Source: Bacillus sp. 103mf
Lineage (GTDB): Bacteria; Bacillota; Bacilli; Bacillales; Bacillaceae_G
Direction: 5' to 3'
Length of the DNA: 64,000 nt
NCBI RefSeq assembly: GCF_900116295.1
Contig: NZ_FPAF01000001.1
Coordinates: forward strand, 620,001 to 684,000
Made by a program: the position numbers and the translations under genes. The notes beneath the pieces were generated by a model, which ran no database searches, was not told the DNA's origin, and was given only the letters and a program-made list of their open reading frames with translations. The stretch's first letter is position 1, and each line of letters starts with the position of its first letter. Below, piece by piece: positions 16,543 through 25,773 of this stretch.

Positions 16543-17787
16543 ATGAGCGGAATAACAGCAACATACTTCATTCATGATGATTCTCATAATTTAAGTCAAA
16601 AAGCAGAGCAAATTGCTCTCGGTTTAACAGTTGGTTCGTGGACACACTTACCCCACTTATTACAAAAACAATTAAAACGACATAAAGGTTCAGTCGTTAG
16701 CGTAGAAAAATTAGAAGATGATGAAAAAACAAACATATATCTTGATAAAAAAGTCACACGCGGACTTATTAAAATTCATTATCCGTCCGCTAACTTCAGC
16801 ACCGATTTACCAGCAATTTTTACAACTGTTTTTGGAAAATTATCTTTGGACGGAGAAATTAAATTACTTGATTTAACATTTTCTGATGATATCAAAAAGA
16901 GCTTTTCTGGCCCAAAATTTGGTATCGATGAAATACGAAACAATTTGAATGTTCACAATCGCCCTCTTCTCATGAGTATTTTCAAAGGAATGATCGGTCG
17001 GAATATCGGTTATTTAAAAACACAACTTCGCGATCAAGCAAGAGGCGGTGTTGACATTGTAAAAGATGATGAAATTTTATTTGATAATCCGTTAACACCA
17101 CTATCAGAACGCATTCACGCTGGAAAAGAAGTTTTGCAATCTGTTTATGAAACATACGGTCATAAAACGTTATATGCCGTTAATCTCTCAGGACGGACTT
17201 ATGATTTAAAAGAAAAGGCAAAACAAGCCGCTTCTGCTGGAGCTGATTTATTACTTTTCAACGTATTCGCATATGGACTTGATGTGTTGCAAGCATTAGC
17301 GGAAGATGATGATATTTCTATCCCAATTATGGCACATCCAGCAGTAAGCGGAACTTACATAGCATCTAAATTATATGGATTTTCTTCTTCTCTATTACTT
17401 GGCAAGCTTCTTCGCTATGCTGGTGCAGATTTCTCACTATTTCCATCACCGTATGGAAATGTCGCTTTAAAGCAAGAAGATGCACTTTATTTAGCAAAAA
17501 CACTTACAGATGAAAACGAACCATTTAAACGAAGCTTTCCTGTTCCATCTGCTGGCATTCACCCGGGACTTGTTCCGCTCCTCATTCGTGACTTTGGTCA
17601 GCAATGTGTTATTAATGCTGGTGGCGGTATTCACGGACACCCCTCTGGTGCACAGGGAGGCGGAAGAGCATTTCGCTCAGCTATCAATGCAGCGCTAACA
17701 AACACGCCGCTTCATGAGGTTGATGATTCTTATTTACAAGCCGCTTTACGTTTATGGGGCGATCCATCTAAAGAGGTGAAAGCATGA
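16543..17787 (+). CDS. mtnW: 2,3-diketo-5-methylthiopentyl-1-phosphate enolase (RuBisCO-like)
   Basis: 414 aa RuBisCO-like protein. [10 protein letters not shown] (about 168-177) carries the lysine that is carbamylated and the Asp/Glu Mg ligands; [18 protein letters not shown] and [17 protein letters not shown] match the phosphate-binding loops. It enolises the diketone in methionine salvage. The first ATG (16537) is only two bases after AGGAGG, so MSGITATY at 16543 is the better start. It overlaps mtnX by 4 bp (ATGA). Confidence 0.95.
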   Translation: MSGITATYFIHDDSHNLSQKAEQIALGLTVGSWTHLPHLLQKQLKRHKGSVVSVEKLEDDEKTNIYLDKKVTRGLIKIHYPSANFSTDLPAIFTTVFGKLSLDGEIKLLDLTFSDDIKKSFSGPKFGIDEIRNNLNVHNRPLLMSIFKGMIGRNIGYLKTQLRDQARGGVDIVKDDEILFDNPLTPLSERIHAGKEVLQSVYETYGHKTLYAVNLSGRTYDLKEKAKQAASAGADLLLFNVFAYGLDVLQALAEDDDISIPIMAHPAVSGTYIASKLYGFSSSLLLGKLLRYAGADFSLFPSPYGNVALKQEDALYLAKTLTDENEPFKRSFPVPSAGIHPGLVPLLIRDFGQQCVINAGGGIHGHPSGAQGGGRAFRSAINAALTNTPLHEVDDSYLQAALRLWGDPSKEVKA

Positions 17788-18443
17788 GCATCCAAATTTT
17801 TTGTGACTTCGATGGCACAATTACAAATAACGATAATATTGTTGCCATTATGCAAAAGTTTGCCCCACCAGAAGCCGAAACCATTAAACAACAAATTTTA
17901 TCACAAGAACTTTCTATTCAAGAAGGTGTAGGAAAACTTTTTTCTCTATTACCCACAAGTTTACAAGATAAAATTACAGATTTTATAAAAGAAACCGCAG
18001 ACATTCGTACCGGCTTTACAGAATTTGTACAGTTTTTGCGAGAAAACAATATCTCACTTTATATCATTTCTGGAGGAATGGACTTTTTTGTTTACCCTCT
18101 TCTCGAAGGACTTGTTGATTTTGAACAAATTTACTGTAATACAACTGATTTTTCCAATGAAACAATTCGAGTAAATTGGCCGCATTCGTGTGATGAACAT
18201 TGTGAAAATGAATGTGGTCTTTGTAAATCGGCACTTATTCGTAATTTAAGTTCACAAAGCGATTTTAAAATTGTAATCGGTGATTCTATTACAGATTTGC
18301 AGGCAGCAAAACTTGCTGACAAAGTGTTTGCTCGTGACTTTTTGATTACAAAATGTATAGAACATAACATTTCTTATATACCATTTGAAACATTTCATGA
18401 TATACAAAACGAAATAGAGAAATTGTTAGGGGTGATGAAGTGA
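17784..18443 (+). CDS. mtnX: 2-hydroxy-3-keto-5-methylthiopentenyl-1-phosphate phosphatase
   Basis: 219 aa HAD-family phosphatase: nucleophile motif FCDFDGTIT at residues 5-13, SGGMDFFV (motif II) and [11 protein letters not shown] (motif IV). It dephosphorylates the MtnW product. A cysteine-rich stretch ([13 protein letters not shown]) in the middle is a usual MtnX feature. Translationally coupled to mtnW (ATGA) and to mtnB. Confidence 0.94.
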   Translation: MSIQIFCDFDGTITNNDNIVAIMQKFAPPEAETIKQQILSQELSIQEGVGKLFSLLPTSLQDKITDFIKETADIRTGFTEFVQFLRENNISLYIISGGMDFFVYPLLEGLVDFEQIYCNTTDFSNETIRVNWPHSCDEHCENECGLCKSALIRNLSSQSDFKIVIGDSITDLQAAKLADKVFARDFLITKCIEHNISYIPFETFHDIQNEIEKLLGVMK

Positions 18444-19078
18444 AACAACTCTTTCATCAATGGCAGGAACTGAGTGAACTGAAAAAAGAATTAACCGACC
18501 GAAACTGGTTTCCAGCAACAAGCGGTAATATTTCAATAAAAGTGAGTGATAACCCTCTTACCTTTCTCATTACAGCAAGCGGAAGAGATAAAACAAAAAC
18601 AACGCCGGACGACTTTTTGTTAGTTGATCAAAACGGCAATCCTGTTTTAGAAACTGATTTACGCCCTTCAGCCGAAACATTGCTGCACACTCACATTTAT
18701 AACCTTACAAAGGCTGCATGTGTCTTGCACATTCATACAACCGATAATAATGTCATTACAAATATATATGATAAAGAGGTTGTACTCTGTAATCAAGAAA
18801 TTATTAAAGCACTTAACATTTGGGAAGAAGGAGCTTCTATTCAAATTCCCATTATCGAAAATTATGCGCATATTCCCACTTTAGGTAAGGAATTCCGTAA
18901 GCATATTCATAAAGATGAAGGAGCTGTTTTAATTCGAAATCACGGTATTACCGTATGGGGAAAAGATCGCTTTGATGCAAAAAAAAGATTAGAAGCATAC
19001 GAGTTTCTCTTCCAGTTCCATATTAAACTTTTATCAATTAAAGGAGGCGTTCAACATGGCGCAAATTCGTATTCATGA
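18440..19078 (+). CDS. mtnB: methylthioribulose-1-phosphate dehydratase
   Basis: 212 aa class II aldolase-fold enzyme. [22 protein letters not shown], the Zn ligands in LLHTHIYN and [10 protein letters not shown] and the late His in [10 protein letters not shown] are all present. It dehydrates methylthioribulose-1-phosphate, feeding MtnW. A GTG start overlaps the mtnX TGA; the end overlaps mtnD by 23 bp. Confidence 0.94.
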   Translation: MKQLFHQWQELSELKKELTDRNWFPATSGNISIKVSDNPLTFLITASGRDKTKTTPDDFLLVDQNGNPVLETDLRPSAETLLHTHIYNLTKAACVLHIHTTDNNVITNIYDKEVVLCNQEIIKALNIWEEGASIQIPIIENYAHIPTLGKEFRKHIHKDEGAVLIRNHGITVWGKDRFDAKKRLEAYEFLFQFHIKLLSIKGGVQHGANSYS

Positions 19079-19625
19079 AATTAACACACGTATTGAAAAA
19101 GAAATAGACGTACAACAGTTTTTACAAAATGAAGATGTTTTGTATGAAAAATGGGATCTTACAAAACTTCCTGTTTATTTACAAGAAAACTATGTATTAA
19201 CTGATGAAAATAAGAACGAAATTTTAGAAGTGTTTGCTCTAGAAATTACTGATATTTCTAAGCGCCGTGGATATCAAGCAAACGATGTTATTTCACTTTC
19301 TAGTGCAACACCTAATCTAGATGAATTGTTAGTAAACTTTAAACAAGAACACCATCATACTGATGATGAAGTTCGCTTTATCGTTAGCGGACATGGCATT
19401 TTTACCATCCAAGGAAAAAATGGCCGGTTCTTTGATGTTGAACTTAAACCAGGAGATTTAATTTCGGTACCTAAAAATACGAGACATTATTTTTCCCTTC
19501 AAAACGACCGTCAAGTTGTGGCAATACGTATTTTTGTAACAACTGAAGGTTGGGTTCCTATTTATCCCGCATTAACGGGCAGTAAGACCCCCACCTCTAG
19601 ATTGGGAGAGAAGCAAAGAAGATAG
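19056..19625 (+). CDS. mtnD: acireductone dioxygenase with repeat-derived C-terminal extension
   Basis: 189 aa cupin dioxygenase (Fe or Ni) that cleaves acireductone to formate and 2-oxo-4-methylthiobutyrate. Metal ligands are seen in [12 protein letters not shown] and KNTRHYF. The family normally ends at TTEGWVPIY (residue 170 here). In this window the Tyr codon TAT is followed not by a stop but by 19 codons ([19 protein letters not shown]) encoded by an inserted bcr1-like repeat. Removing the repeat and one copy of TTTAT restores GTT-CCT-ATT-TAT-TAA, the expected end. The extension is probably disordered and may be tolerated. Confidence 0.93.
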   Translation: MAQIRIHEINTRIEKEIDVQQFLQNEDVLYEKWDLTKLPVYLQENYVLTDENKNEILEVFALEITDISKRRGYQANDVISLSSATPNLDELLVNFKQEHHHTDDEVRFIVSGHGIFTIQGKNGRFFDVELKPGDLISVPKNTRHYFSLQNDRQVVAIRIFVTTEGWVPIYPALTGSKTPTSRLGEKQRR

Positions 19626-19712
19626 GTGGGGGTATAACTGCCCGTAAAAGCCCGATTGGTTCAACTAACCATCAGTGGGGGATGAAAAAACCCCCACTGA
19701 TGGAAGTTTCAC
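19566..19712 (+). mobile_element. bcr1-like element, copy 1 (147 bp, TTTAT duplication)
   Basis: Flanked exactly by TTTAT at 19561-19565 and 19713-19717. Begins CCCGCATTAACGGGCAGTAA, ends ATGGAAGTTTCAC. Internal arms CCCCCACCT/AGGTGGGGG and CCATCAGTGGGGG/CCCCCACTGATGG predict a strongly folded RNA. Size and target duplication agree with what has been reported for bcr1 of the B. cereus group; the name is my inference. Confidence 0.85.
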
Positions 19713-19734
19713 TTTATTAAGGTAGCATGTTGAA

Positions 19735-19766
19735 TAAAGGGAATTGGTTCCCCTTTTCCTTTCCTT
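19735..19766 (+). terminator. probable original terminator of the mtn operon
   Basis: AAGGGAA-TTGG-TTCCCCTTTT with a T/C-rich tail, now separated from mtnD by the repeat. Confidence 0.5.
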
Positions 19767-19799
19767 TATTCACTCTACATATATACATCCTCCTATGGG

Positions 19800-19842
19800 C
19801 AGGTTTATCTCCTTTTATGAGATAAACCTTCTTTTTGTTGAA
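19800..19842. terminator. second hairpin downstream of mtn operon
   Basis: CAGGTTTATCTC and GAGATAAACCTTCTTTTT form a 10-bp stem with T tail. The 336-bp gap after mtnD holds the repeat and these two hairpins, nothing else recognised. Confidence 0.7.
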
Positions 19843-19961
19843 TATTTTTTTACAAATTTATGAACATTTTATGAATTTTTTCTGAAAATTCTGTTTAAAC
19901 TATGTTATAATACAAATAATAGAAAAAAAGAACGAAATTGTAAAAAGGAGGAAGGGAATAC

Positions 19962-20240
19962 ATGGAGTTAATTTTAGCAATTCTTTTTGGTGTCGTTTGC
20001 GGGTCTATACCTGCTGTTGTGGGTGCTATTATGGATGAGTTAGAAATTGGTATGATTGGCTTCGTCGCATCTACTGTAAGCGCTTTATTTTTTAGTTTAT
20101 ATGGTGCAATTCCTGTTGGTATACTGTTTGCATTATATATATTACGTCACGCTCGCACAAAACGATTTACTCGAAACAGAATGGCTGAAGTAATTCCCTT
20201 TCCAATTGAAAAAGCACGCCGAGCAACAAGCCTTTCCTAA
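19962..20240 (+). CDS. small membrane protein, 92 aa
   Basis: Two closely spaced hydrophobic segments with Gly-rich turns (LILAILFGVVCGSIPAVVG; GFVASTVSALFFSLYGAIPVG) and a basic tail (RHARTKRFTRNRMAEVIPF) that should face the cytoplasm. AAAAGGAGGAAGGG precedes the ATG. Monocistronic with a perfect bidirectional terminator. Function unknown. Confidence 0.7.
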   Translation: MELILAILFGVVCGSIPAVVGAIMDELEIGMIGFVASTVSALFFSLYGAIPVGILFALYILRHARTKRFTRNRMAEVIPFPIEKARRATSLS

Positions 20241-20242
20241 AT

Positions 20243-20270
20243 AAAAAAGTCCTCATATGAGGACTTTTTT
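20243..20270. terminator. bidirectional terminator
   Basis: AAAAAAGTCCTCATATGAGG continuing ACTTTTTT is a perfect palindrome between convergent genes. Confidence 0.9.
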
Positions 20271-20601
20271 ATTTATTCTCTTTTAAAAATTGAAACAACT
20301 CCTGTAAATGAAGTGCATCGTCTCCGTAGCTAACCGAAACATAAAATTTTCCGTCTACTTCTGCATTCATATATAAATCAATGAGATCACGCTCATACTT
20401 TAGCGCTAAATAGAATTCCATTTCTTCTAGCATTTCTTTCGTTGTTCGAATAACATAACGACCTGTTGCATCTCTGCCATATTCAAATACCGGTTCAAAG
20501 TTATACTTCTCTTTAAACGCAGCCATTTGCTTATCATTAATGACAATCGTTTCTGTACACTGTACTGTGCGAATGATATTATCGAATTTTTCTAAACTCA
20601 T
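20269..20601 (-). CDS. conserved hypothetical protein, 110 aa
   Basis: A soluble, acidic alpha/beta protein (MSLEKFDNIIRTVQCTET; RDATGRYVIRTTKEMLEEMEFY) with no signal peptide or recognised motif. It follows the dehydrogenase gene by 4 bp on the same strand and so belongs to its operon. Its role is not recognised. Confidence 0.65.
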   Translation of the reverse strand: MSLEKFDNIIRTVQCTETIVINDKQMAAFKEKYNFEPVFEYGRDATGRYVIRTTKEMLEEMEFYLALKYERDLIDLYMNAEVDGKFYVSVSYGDDALHLQELFQFLKENK

Positions 20602-20605
20602 ACAA

Positions 20606-21490
20606 TCACTCCTTTATGTACTGTTTATACAATGCTTGTGTTCCGCTATTTTCTTCACCATCTTGCATTAATTGCTCATATAATTTCCTTGCAAGAGTTA
20701 GGCCAGGTGCAGATAATCCAAGCTCTTCTGCTTCTTCTAAAGCAATGTTCATATCTTTCATAAAGTGTTTCACGTAAAATCCTGGTTCAAAATCACCTTG
20801 TAACATACGAGGTGCTAAATTACTTAATGACCAACTGCCTGCTGCACCAGTAGAAATACTTTGTAACACTTTTTCTGGATCTAACCCTGCCTTTTTTGCA
20901 TAAGCAAGTGCTTCACATACACCAAGCATATTAGATGCAATAGCAATTTGATTGCACATTTTTGTATGCTGACCGCTACCTGCTTTTCCTTGCAACATAA
21001 TATTTTTACCTAACAGTTCGAATAATAGTAAACATGCTTTATATACTTCTTCGTCTCCACCAATCATGATTGCAAGACGCCCTTCTTTTGCTCCAATATC
21101 TCCGCCCGATACAGGGGCATCTAATACATAAATCCCCTTACTCTTTCCTTCTTCGTAAATACGTTTCGCCAAAGTTGGTGTTGATGTTGTAAAGTCGATC
21201 GTAATTGTTCCTTGTTTTGCGTGAGTAAGAATTCCATTTGCACCTAAGTATACTTCCTCTACATCATGTGGATATCCAACCATAGTCATTACGACATCTA
21301 CTGTTTTTGCAATTTCCTTTGGAGAATCACACCAATGTGCACCTTCTTCAATTAAATCTGCTGTTTTTTCTTTTGTACGATTATATACGTACACCATATA
21401 ACCTGCCTTTAGTAAATGACGTACCATACTCTTTCCCATAACACCGGTACCAACAAAACCAATGGAAGTTGGTGGTAATAACTGCTTCAT
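20606..21490 (-). CDS. 3-hydroxyisobutyrate dehydrogenase-family oxidoreductase (YkwC-like)
   Basis: 294 aa. The N-terminal Rossmann loop IGFVGTGVMGKSMVRHL, the family substrate-binding motif DAPVSGGDIGAKEGRLAIMIGG, and the catalytic Lys in GSGQHTKMCNQIAIASNML are all intact. The beta-hydroxyacid dehydrogenases of this group oxidise 3-hydroxyisobutyrate, glycerate or similar; the closest well-known Bacillus relative is YkwC. The exact substrate is not defined. Its ATG overlaps the stop of the serine hydrolase gene (ATGA), so the two are translationally coupled. Confidence 0.85.
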   Translation of the reverse strand: MKQLLPPTSIGFVGTGVMGKSMVRHLLKAGYMVYVYNRTKEKTADLIEEGAHWCDSPKEIAKTVDVVMTMVGYPHDVEEVYLGANGILTHAKQGTITIDFTTSTPTLAKRIYEEGKSKGIYVLDAPVSGGDIGAKEGRLAIMIGGDEEVYKACLLLFELLGKNIMLQGKAGSGQHTKMCNQIAIASNMLGVCEALAYAKKAGLDPEKVLQSISTGAAGSWSLSNLAPRMLQGDFEPGFYVKHFMKDMNIALEEAEELGLSAPGLTLARKLYEQLMQDGEENSGTQALYKQYIKE

Positions 21491-22635
21491 CTTCCCATCT
21501 CCTCTTTTTCTAATAAATCACTTACAAGTTTGCGAAATTCAGTATTAAACTCATCATTAATTCCATTTTGCACATTTGAAAATACAATGACAAATAATTG
21601 TTTATCCCAATTAAAGTTATTAAATGTATTCCATCCCGAAAGTACGCCATGATTGTGATAATAATCTGGATATATATAAAAGCTAAATGCGTATTTTCTT
21701 TCTGGAGATGGTGTTAACATTAATTTTAAACTTTCAGGCGAAATAAGTTTACCCGCCATAATTGCTTCGTCTAGTTTTTTCATATCATTTACTGTTGTAT
21801 ACATTTCACCGCATCCATATAACCAATTCATGATTAAGTTCGGGGCTAATACAAGCTCATTCTCTTTCTTTTTATATCCTTTTGAAAAATTTGCATCTCC
21901 TTCCGGTGCCTCTCCCATACCTGACTCTGTCATTCCTGCTGGAATAAAGATGTGTTCTCTAACGTATTGTGCTATAGATTGTCCCGAGCTTTTTTCTACA
22001 ATATAAGCTAGCAACATATAATTATAATCTGTATATAACCAGCCATGTCCCGGTTGAAAAGTAGTTGGTTGTTGTCCAAGCCACGTTACTAAATTAAGTC
22101 GAGATGCCGCATTAACTTTCCCTTTCCCGTGTTCAGGAAGTCCTGATGTATGCGTTAATAAATGATATAATGTAATATTTTTATTAACAGGAAAAGACGG
22201 AATATACGTATGCACATTGTCCTGTATATTTAACTTTCCTTGTTCTTGCAACTGTAAAATCGACACAGCAATTGTCGTTTTTGTAATAGAACCAATCCGA
22301 TATTTTGTTTGCGATGTATTTTCAACTTGTTTTTGTACATCCGCATAGCCATACCCTTTATCTAATATTGTTCGATCTTTATCTGAAACAAGGACTGATC
22401 CATTAAATTGTTTATCTTTTAGATACTGATCTAATTTTTGGGTAACAGCAGTATAATCAATTTCTTTTTCTTTTTTTTCTTTTTTTTCTTCTTTTTCTTT
22501 TTCTTTCGTTGTATTAGCAGGGGCAGTTGTTTTTATTGATTGAGCTTCTTTTTTAGCAGGTACTTTAAAAAAGAAATAGCTCCCCACTAATAAAATAGAA
22601 AGTAAAAAAATAATTATACTCCATAACGTCTTCAT
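21487..22635 (-). CDS. membrane-anchored serine hydrolase (beta-lactamase/PBP-like)
   Basis: 382 aa. A single N-terminal membrane anchor (residues 4-24), then a very Lys/Glu-rich linker (about 43-58), then the class C beta-lactamase / penicillin-binding-like domain: SxxK in GSITKTT (about 119), YxN in YTDYNYML and the late HxG in NHGVLSG. The domain should lie outside the membrane. Related Bacillus proteins (PbpE/PbpX type) act on cell-wall peptides or D-amino-acid esters; the substrate is unknown. First gene of a three-gene operon with the dehydrogenase and the 110-aa protein. Confidence 0.85.
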   Translation of the reverse strand: MKTLWSIIIFLLSILLVGSYFFFKVPAKKEAQSIKTTAPANTTKEKEKEEKKEKKEKEIDYTAVTQKLDQYLKDKQFNGSVLVSDKDRTILDKGYGYADVQKQVENTSQTKYRIGSITKTTIAVSILQLQEQGKLNIQDNVHTYIPSFPVNKNITLYHLLTHTSGLPEHGKGKVNAASRLNLVTWLGQQPTTFQPGHGWLYTDYNYMLLAYIVEKSSGQSIAQYVREHIFIPAGMTESGMGEAPEGDANFSKGYKKKENELVLAPNLIMNWLYGCGEMYTTVNDMKKLDEAIMAGKLISPESLKLMLTPSPERKYAFSFYIYPDYYHNHGVLSGWNTFNNFNWDKQLFVIVFSNVQNGINDEFNTEFRKLVSDLLEKEEMGR

Positions 22636-22735
22636 TTCTAAAAATCCTCCATCGCATCTTAAATATTAACTCTCCCCCCCCTTTTCCATTATCCGTCAAT
22701 AAAAAAAAATCGCAACAATTTGTTGCGAAAAAATA

Positions 22736-24046
22736 TTACATTTTTTCTTTTCGATATAAACACACTTGATTTTTCCCCTTCTTCTTCGCTTCATATAGTG
22801 CAACATCTGCTCGATGCATTAACATTTCTTTTGTAATTCCATTTTCAAATGCAGCAACACCAAAGCTTGCTGTGATCTTTGAAATTCCAGAAAATTTTTT
22901 TGTTTCAATAAAAAATCGGAGTGCTTCTGCAATTTGAAATGCTTCTTTTTCTGTTGTTTGAGATAAAAAAATAATAAATTCCTCTCCACCCCACCGTGCA
23001 AAAACATGATGCGTCTGTAATTTTGCTGTTACAAGTTCCGCCAATTGCACCAGTGCTAAATCTCCAAAATCATGACCATATGTGTCATTTACTTTTTTGA
23101 AATCATCTAAATCAAATAAAACAAGAGCAAACGATTGATTCATTCGTATAGCAGTTTCCCAACCTTCTGAAAATAGTCTTTGAAACTTCATCCTATTATA
23201 AACATTTGTCAGGGAATCAATTGTTGCTAAACGCTCCTGCTCTTTATATTCTTCTTCTAGTTCTGTAATATCTGTACATGTAGCGATCAATCTCGAGATA
23301 TCATTAGGCATTGGAGCAATGCGTAACAAGAATACACTCGCTTCTCCAATCTCATTATACATTTTAATTTTTCTCGATTGTGTTAAGCAATCGTCAATCC
23401 ACATTGTATTATTTTCCGCGATATAATACCCACTCTCCTGCGCAAAATGTTCTGCAAATGTCATATGGTTCTCATGATATGACATAAGATCTTCGTATCC
23501 GAAAAAACGTAAAAAATTCGTATTGCAATCTATAATTTCATCATCTTCTACAATAAACAATAAATCATTCTGAAAATCAAATATCATTTGAAGTAATTCT
23601 TGCTGTAATATGACTTGTTTTACTAATGACAACTCATATACACTCTTTTGCACTTCAGCAAGTACAGATTGCGGTGTAATTGGTGGTAAGACGATGTTTC
23701 GTACACCAAGTTTAATTAAGTCAACAAATTGATATGTCACTTCTTCACTCCATACAATGATAAACGAAATATCTGAAGTGAATAGTTCTTTCACAAAATC
23801 AACCTGAGAAGCATTAGAAATGTATATAATCACGATTTGTGGCTGAACTTTTTCAAACAATATTTTCCCTTCTTCAAAACTATGTGCCAAAAACAAGCAC
23901 TTTGGCTTTACCATTGCAACTGTATGCCTCTCGTTATGACCATCTTCAATATACAAAACATTCATATCGAGATCCTGTAATACATTTTGAAAAACTGTAT
24001 GTTCCAATAAAAAATGTAGAATGTTCACCATTAGGCTTTCACTCAC
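22736..24046 (-). CDS. diguanylate cyclase with degenerate receiver and PAS domains
   Basis: 436 aa, no membrane segments. Residues 30-145 look like a response-regulator fold whose phospho-acceptor position is lost (PQIVIIYISNAS instead of the usual Asp). Residues 155-265 form a PAS domain. Residues 275-430 form a GGDEF domain with DLDDFKKVNDTYGHDFGD and the active site RWGGEEF. The RxxD inhibitory site expected five residues before GGEEF is absent (LQTHHVFA), so feedback by cyclic di-GMP through that site is unlikely. A GTG at 24046 or the ATG at 24031 may be the start. Monocistronic. Confidence 0.9.
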   Translation of the reverse strand: MSESLMVNILHFLLEHTVFQNVLQDLDMNVLYIEDGHNERHTVAMVKPKCLFLAHSFEEGKILFEKVQPQIVIIYISNASQVDFVKELFTSDISFIIVWSEEVTYQFVDLIKLGVRNIVLPPITPQSVLAEVQKSVYELSLVKQVILQQELLQMIFDFQNDLLFIVEDDEIIDCNTNFLRFFGYEDLMSYHENHMTFAEHFAQESGYYIAENNTMWIDDCLTQSRKIKMYNEIGEASVFLLRIAPMPNDISRLIATCTDITELEEEYKEQERLATIDSLTNVYNRMKFQRLFSEGWETAIRMNQSFALVLFDLDDFKKVNDTYGHDFGDLALVQLAELVTAKLQTHHVFARWGGEEFIIFLSQTTEKEAFQIAEALRFFIETKKFSGISKITASFGVAAFENGITKEMLMHRADVALYEAKKKGKNQVCLYRKEKM

Positions 24047-24107
24047 TTCATTTATCCCATTCTTACAAACTTAAAAGAACTTGATTTGTTCAACAGACTA
24101 TCACATG

Positions 24108-24123
24108 GTAGCTTCAATTGAAG
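24108..24123. other. 16-bp perfect palindrome in intergenic region
   Basis: AGCTTCAATTGAAGCT lies between the divergent GGDEF and nitroreductase genes; no T-tail, so an operator is more likely than a terminator. Confidence 0.4.
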
Positions 24124-24209
24124 CTCCGTATCATCTTTTATTGTATGTCAACAATAAATAAGACGTCTGTGCGAATATCTTCTTTTTTCTATATCTTTTT
24201 CAAAAGACT

Positions 24210-24267
24210 TGACAATAGAAATGTATATATTATATTCTTTTACAGTACTAACTTACAAAATGTAAGT
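24210..24267 (+). promoter_or_regulatory. nitroreductase promoter with overlapping operator
   Basis: TTGACA at about 24210 and a TATATTAT-type -10 are followed by ACTTAC-AAAAT-GTAAGT (24251-24267), a perfect inverted repeat. Its form resembles operators of quinone/thiol-sensing HxlR-type regulators that control nitroreductases in Bacillus; the regulator itself is not in the window. Confidence 0.5.
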
Positions 24268-24327
24268 AAAGAACGTTATTACATTTAAAATCATTTACAA
24301 ATAGAAACAAAGCTTGGAGGAACTATA

Positions 24328-24945
24328 ATGACAAAGCAAGATTTCTTTACTGTTTTATACGAACGTACATCTAATCGTGCTTTCAACTCTGAAAAAGAAA
24401 TTTCACAAGAGGAACTATATGATATTTTAAAAGCTGCTGGCCAAGCACCATCAGCATGGAATCTACAACATTGGAAATTCCTTGTATTCCAAGGAGAAGC
24501 TGCGCAGCGTCGTTTACATCCAATCGCATATAATCAACAACAAATTCTCGATGCCTCTGCAGTTGTTGCTATATTAGGCGACCTAGAAGCATATAAAAAT
24601 GTTGATTCTGTATACAACCCACTTGTAGAACAAGGACTTATGCAAGAAGAAGCAAAAAATCGTTTAGCCCAAAATATTGAAAGTGCATATCAACGTGAAC
24701 AATATCCGCGTGATGCAGCGTTCTCAAATGCATCTTTAGCAGCAATGCAACTTATGCTTGCAGCAAAAGCAACTGGTTGGGATACATGTGCAATCGGAGG
24801 ATTTAACCCACAGGCGTTAATGGAAGAGTTTAACATTCCTTCTCGTTACATCCCAATCATGTTAATTACAATTGGTGAATCTACATTAGAAGGGCACCCA
24901 GCACCACGCATGAGCGTAGAACAAGTAACAGAATGGGCAAAATAA
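24328..24945 (+). CDS. nitroreductase family FMN oxidoreductase
   Basis: 205 aa. The N-terminal ERTSNRAFN (FMN phosphate binding), QAPSAWNLQHWKFLV, and the C-terminal AKATGWDTCAIGGF and ITIGE are standard for NAD(P)H-dependent nitroreductases, which reduce nitro compounds and quinones. SD CTTGGAGG upstream of the ATG. The TAA stop codon overlaps the ATAAA duplication of an inserted bcr1-like repeat, so the reading frame survived insertion by chance. Confidence 0.9.
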   Translation: MTKQDFFTVLYERTSNRAFNSEKEISQEELYDILKAAGQAPSAWNLQHWKFLVFQGEAAQRRLHPIAYNQQQILDASAVVAILGDLEAYKNVDSVYNPLVEQGLMQEEAKNRLAQNIESAYQREQYPRDAAFSNASLAAMQLMLAAKATGWDTCAIGGFNPQALMEEFNIPSRYIPIMLITIGESTLEGHPAPRMSVEQVTEWAK

Positions 24946-24946
24946 A

Positions 24947-25114
24947 GTGAAACTTTAATCAGTGGAGGTTTTCTTCATCCCCCACTGATTATTAGCCCTC
25001 ACCAATCGGGCTTTTACGGGCAGTTTATCTCCCACCGAACATTCTAGCCACTGGAGCTGGACGATGCTTCCGCTGAATTTTGAGGTGGAAGTATTACTGC
25101 CCACGAATAGCGGG
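24947..25114 (-). mobile_element. bcr1-like element, copy 2 (168 bp)
   Basis: Flanked by ATAAA at 24942-24946 and 25115-25119. Contains the CCCCCACTGATTATTAGCCC, 'caatcgggcttttacgggcag' and 'gaatagcggg' blocks. An interior stretch (about 25033-25083) matches the third repeat family. Confidence 0.8.
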
Positions 25115-25119
25115 ATAAA

Positions 25120-25264
25120 GTGAACCCTCCATCAATGGAGGGTTTTTTCATCCCCCACTAATGGAAAGCTCTCACCAATCGGGCACATTATCCTCTACCT
25201 ATCTTCTTCACTTCTCTCTGAATTTTAAGTGAGAATTACTACTCCAAAATGACAGGTTGGGATC
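25120..25264 (-). mobile_element. bcr1-like element, copy 3 (tandem, degenerate right end)
   Basis: Starts directly after the ATAAA of copy 2 with GTGAACCCTCCATCAATGGA; continues through 'caccaatcgggc' and 'cctacctatcttcttcacttctctctgaatttt'. The right end is eroded ('ggttgggatctaaag' for 'gcgggataaag'). Confidence 0.65.
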
Positions 25265-25331
25265 TAAAGATGCTTTTTTGTTACAATTATGATACAATAG
25301 TAACAAATTGATAACAAGTGAGGGATTTTCG

Positions 25332-25550
25332 TTGAATTTATATGGAAGCTTTATCGCCATATTGTGCTACATAGTCACAGTACTGCTTCTGTACTTCGTT
25401 GGGGATATGACAAATATTGCGATGCTACAGTTTTCAAAAGAAACAACGCTTCAATCAGAAATTAGTCAGTATACCCCTCGCTCCTTTGCACCATTACTGT
25501 TAGCACTTCCTGTATATATCATTGTTTTATATAAAAGCAAAAAAATATAA
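25332..25550 (+). CDS. small membrane protein, 72 aa
   Basis: TTG start with AGTGAGGGA 7-8 bases upstream. Two hydrophobic stretches (LYGSFIAILCYIVTVLLLYF; PLLLALPVYIIVLY) flank a polar loop; the C-terminus is basic (KSKKI). No recognised family. It is followed by a weak hairpin with a TTTTTT tail (25553-25581). Confidence 0.55.
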   Translation: MNLYGSFIAILCYIVTVLLLYFVGDMTNIAMLQFSKETTLQSEISQYTPRSFAPLLLALPVYIIVLYKSKKI

Positions 25551-25552
25551 AG

Positions 25553-25581
25553 ATTGCCTTTAAAAAAGGGGCAGTCTTTTT
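25553..25581 (+). terminator. intrinsic terminator
   Basis: AGATTGCC...GGCAGTCT (one G-T pair) followed by TTTTTT. Confidence 0.6.
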
Positions 25582-25773
25582 TATTTCCATATCAGCTTTT
25601 GTCCAAACTCTCATTTCTCTCTTCTCATATGTTATAAGAAGAATAACAACATTCTACCTAAAACATTTATTCCTTTCCTAAAAATTAGGAAAAAATCTAA
25701 AAAAATTCTTCACTACGTCCAAGCAAAGCATGTACCTAGAGCATATCTTATTAATGTGAAGGGGGTGAGAATT

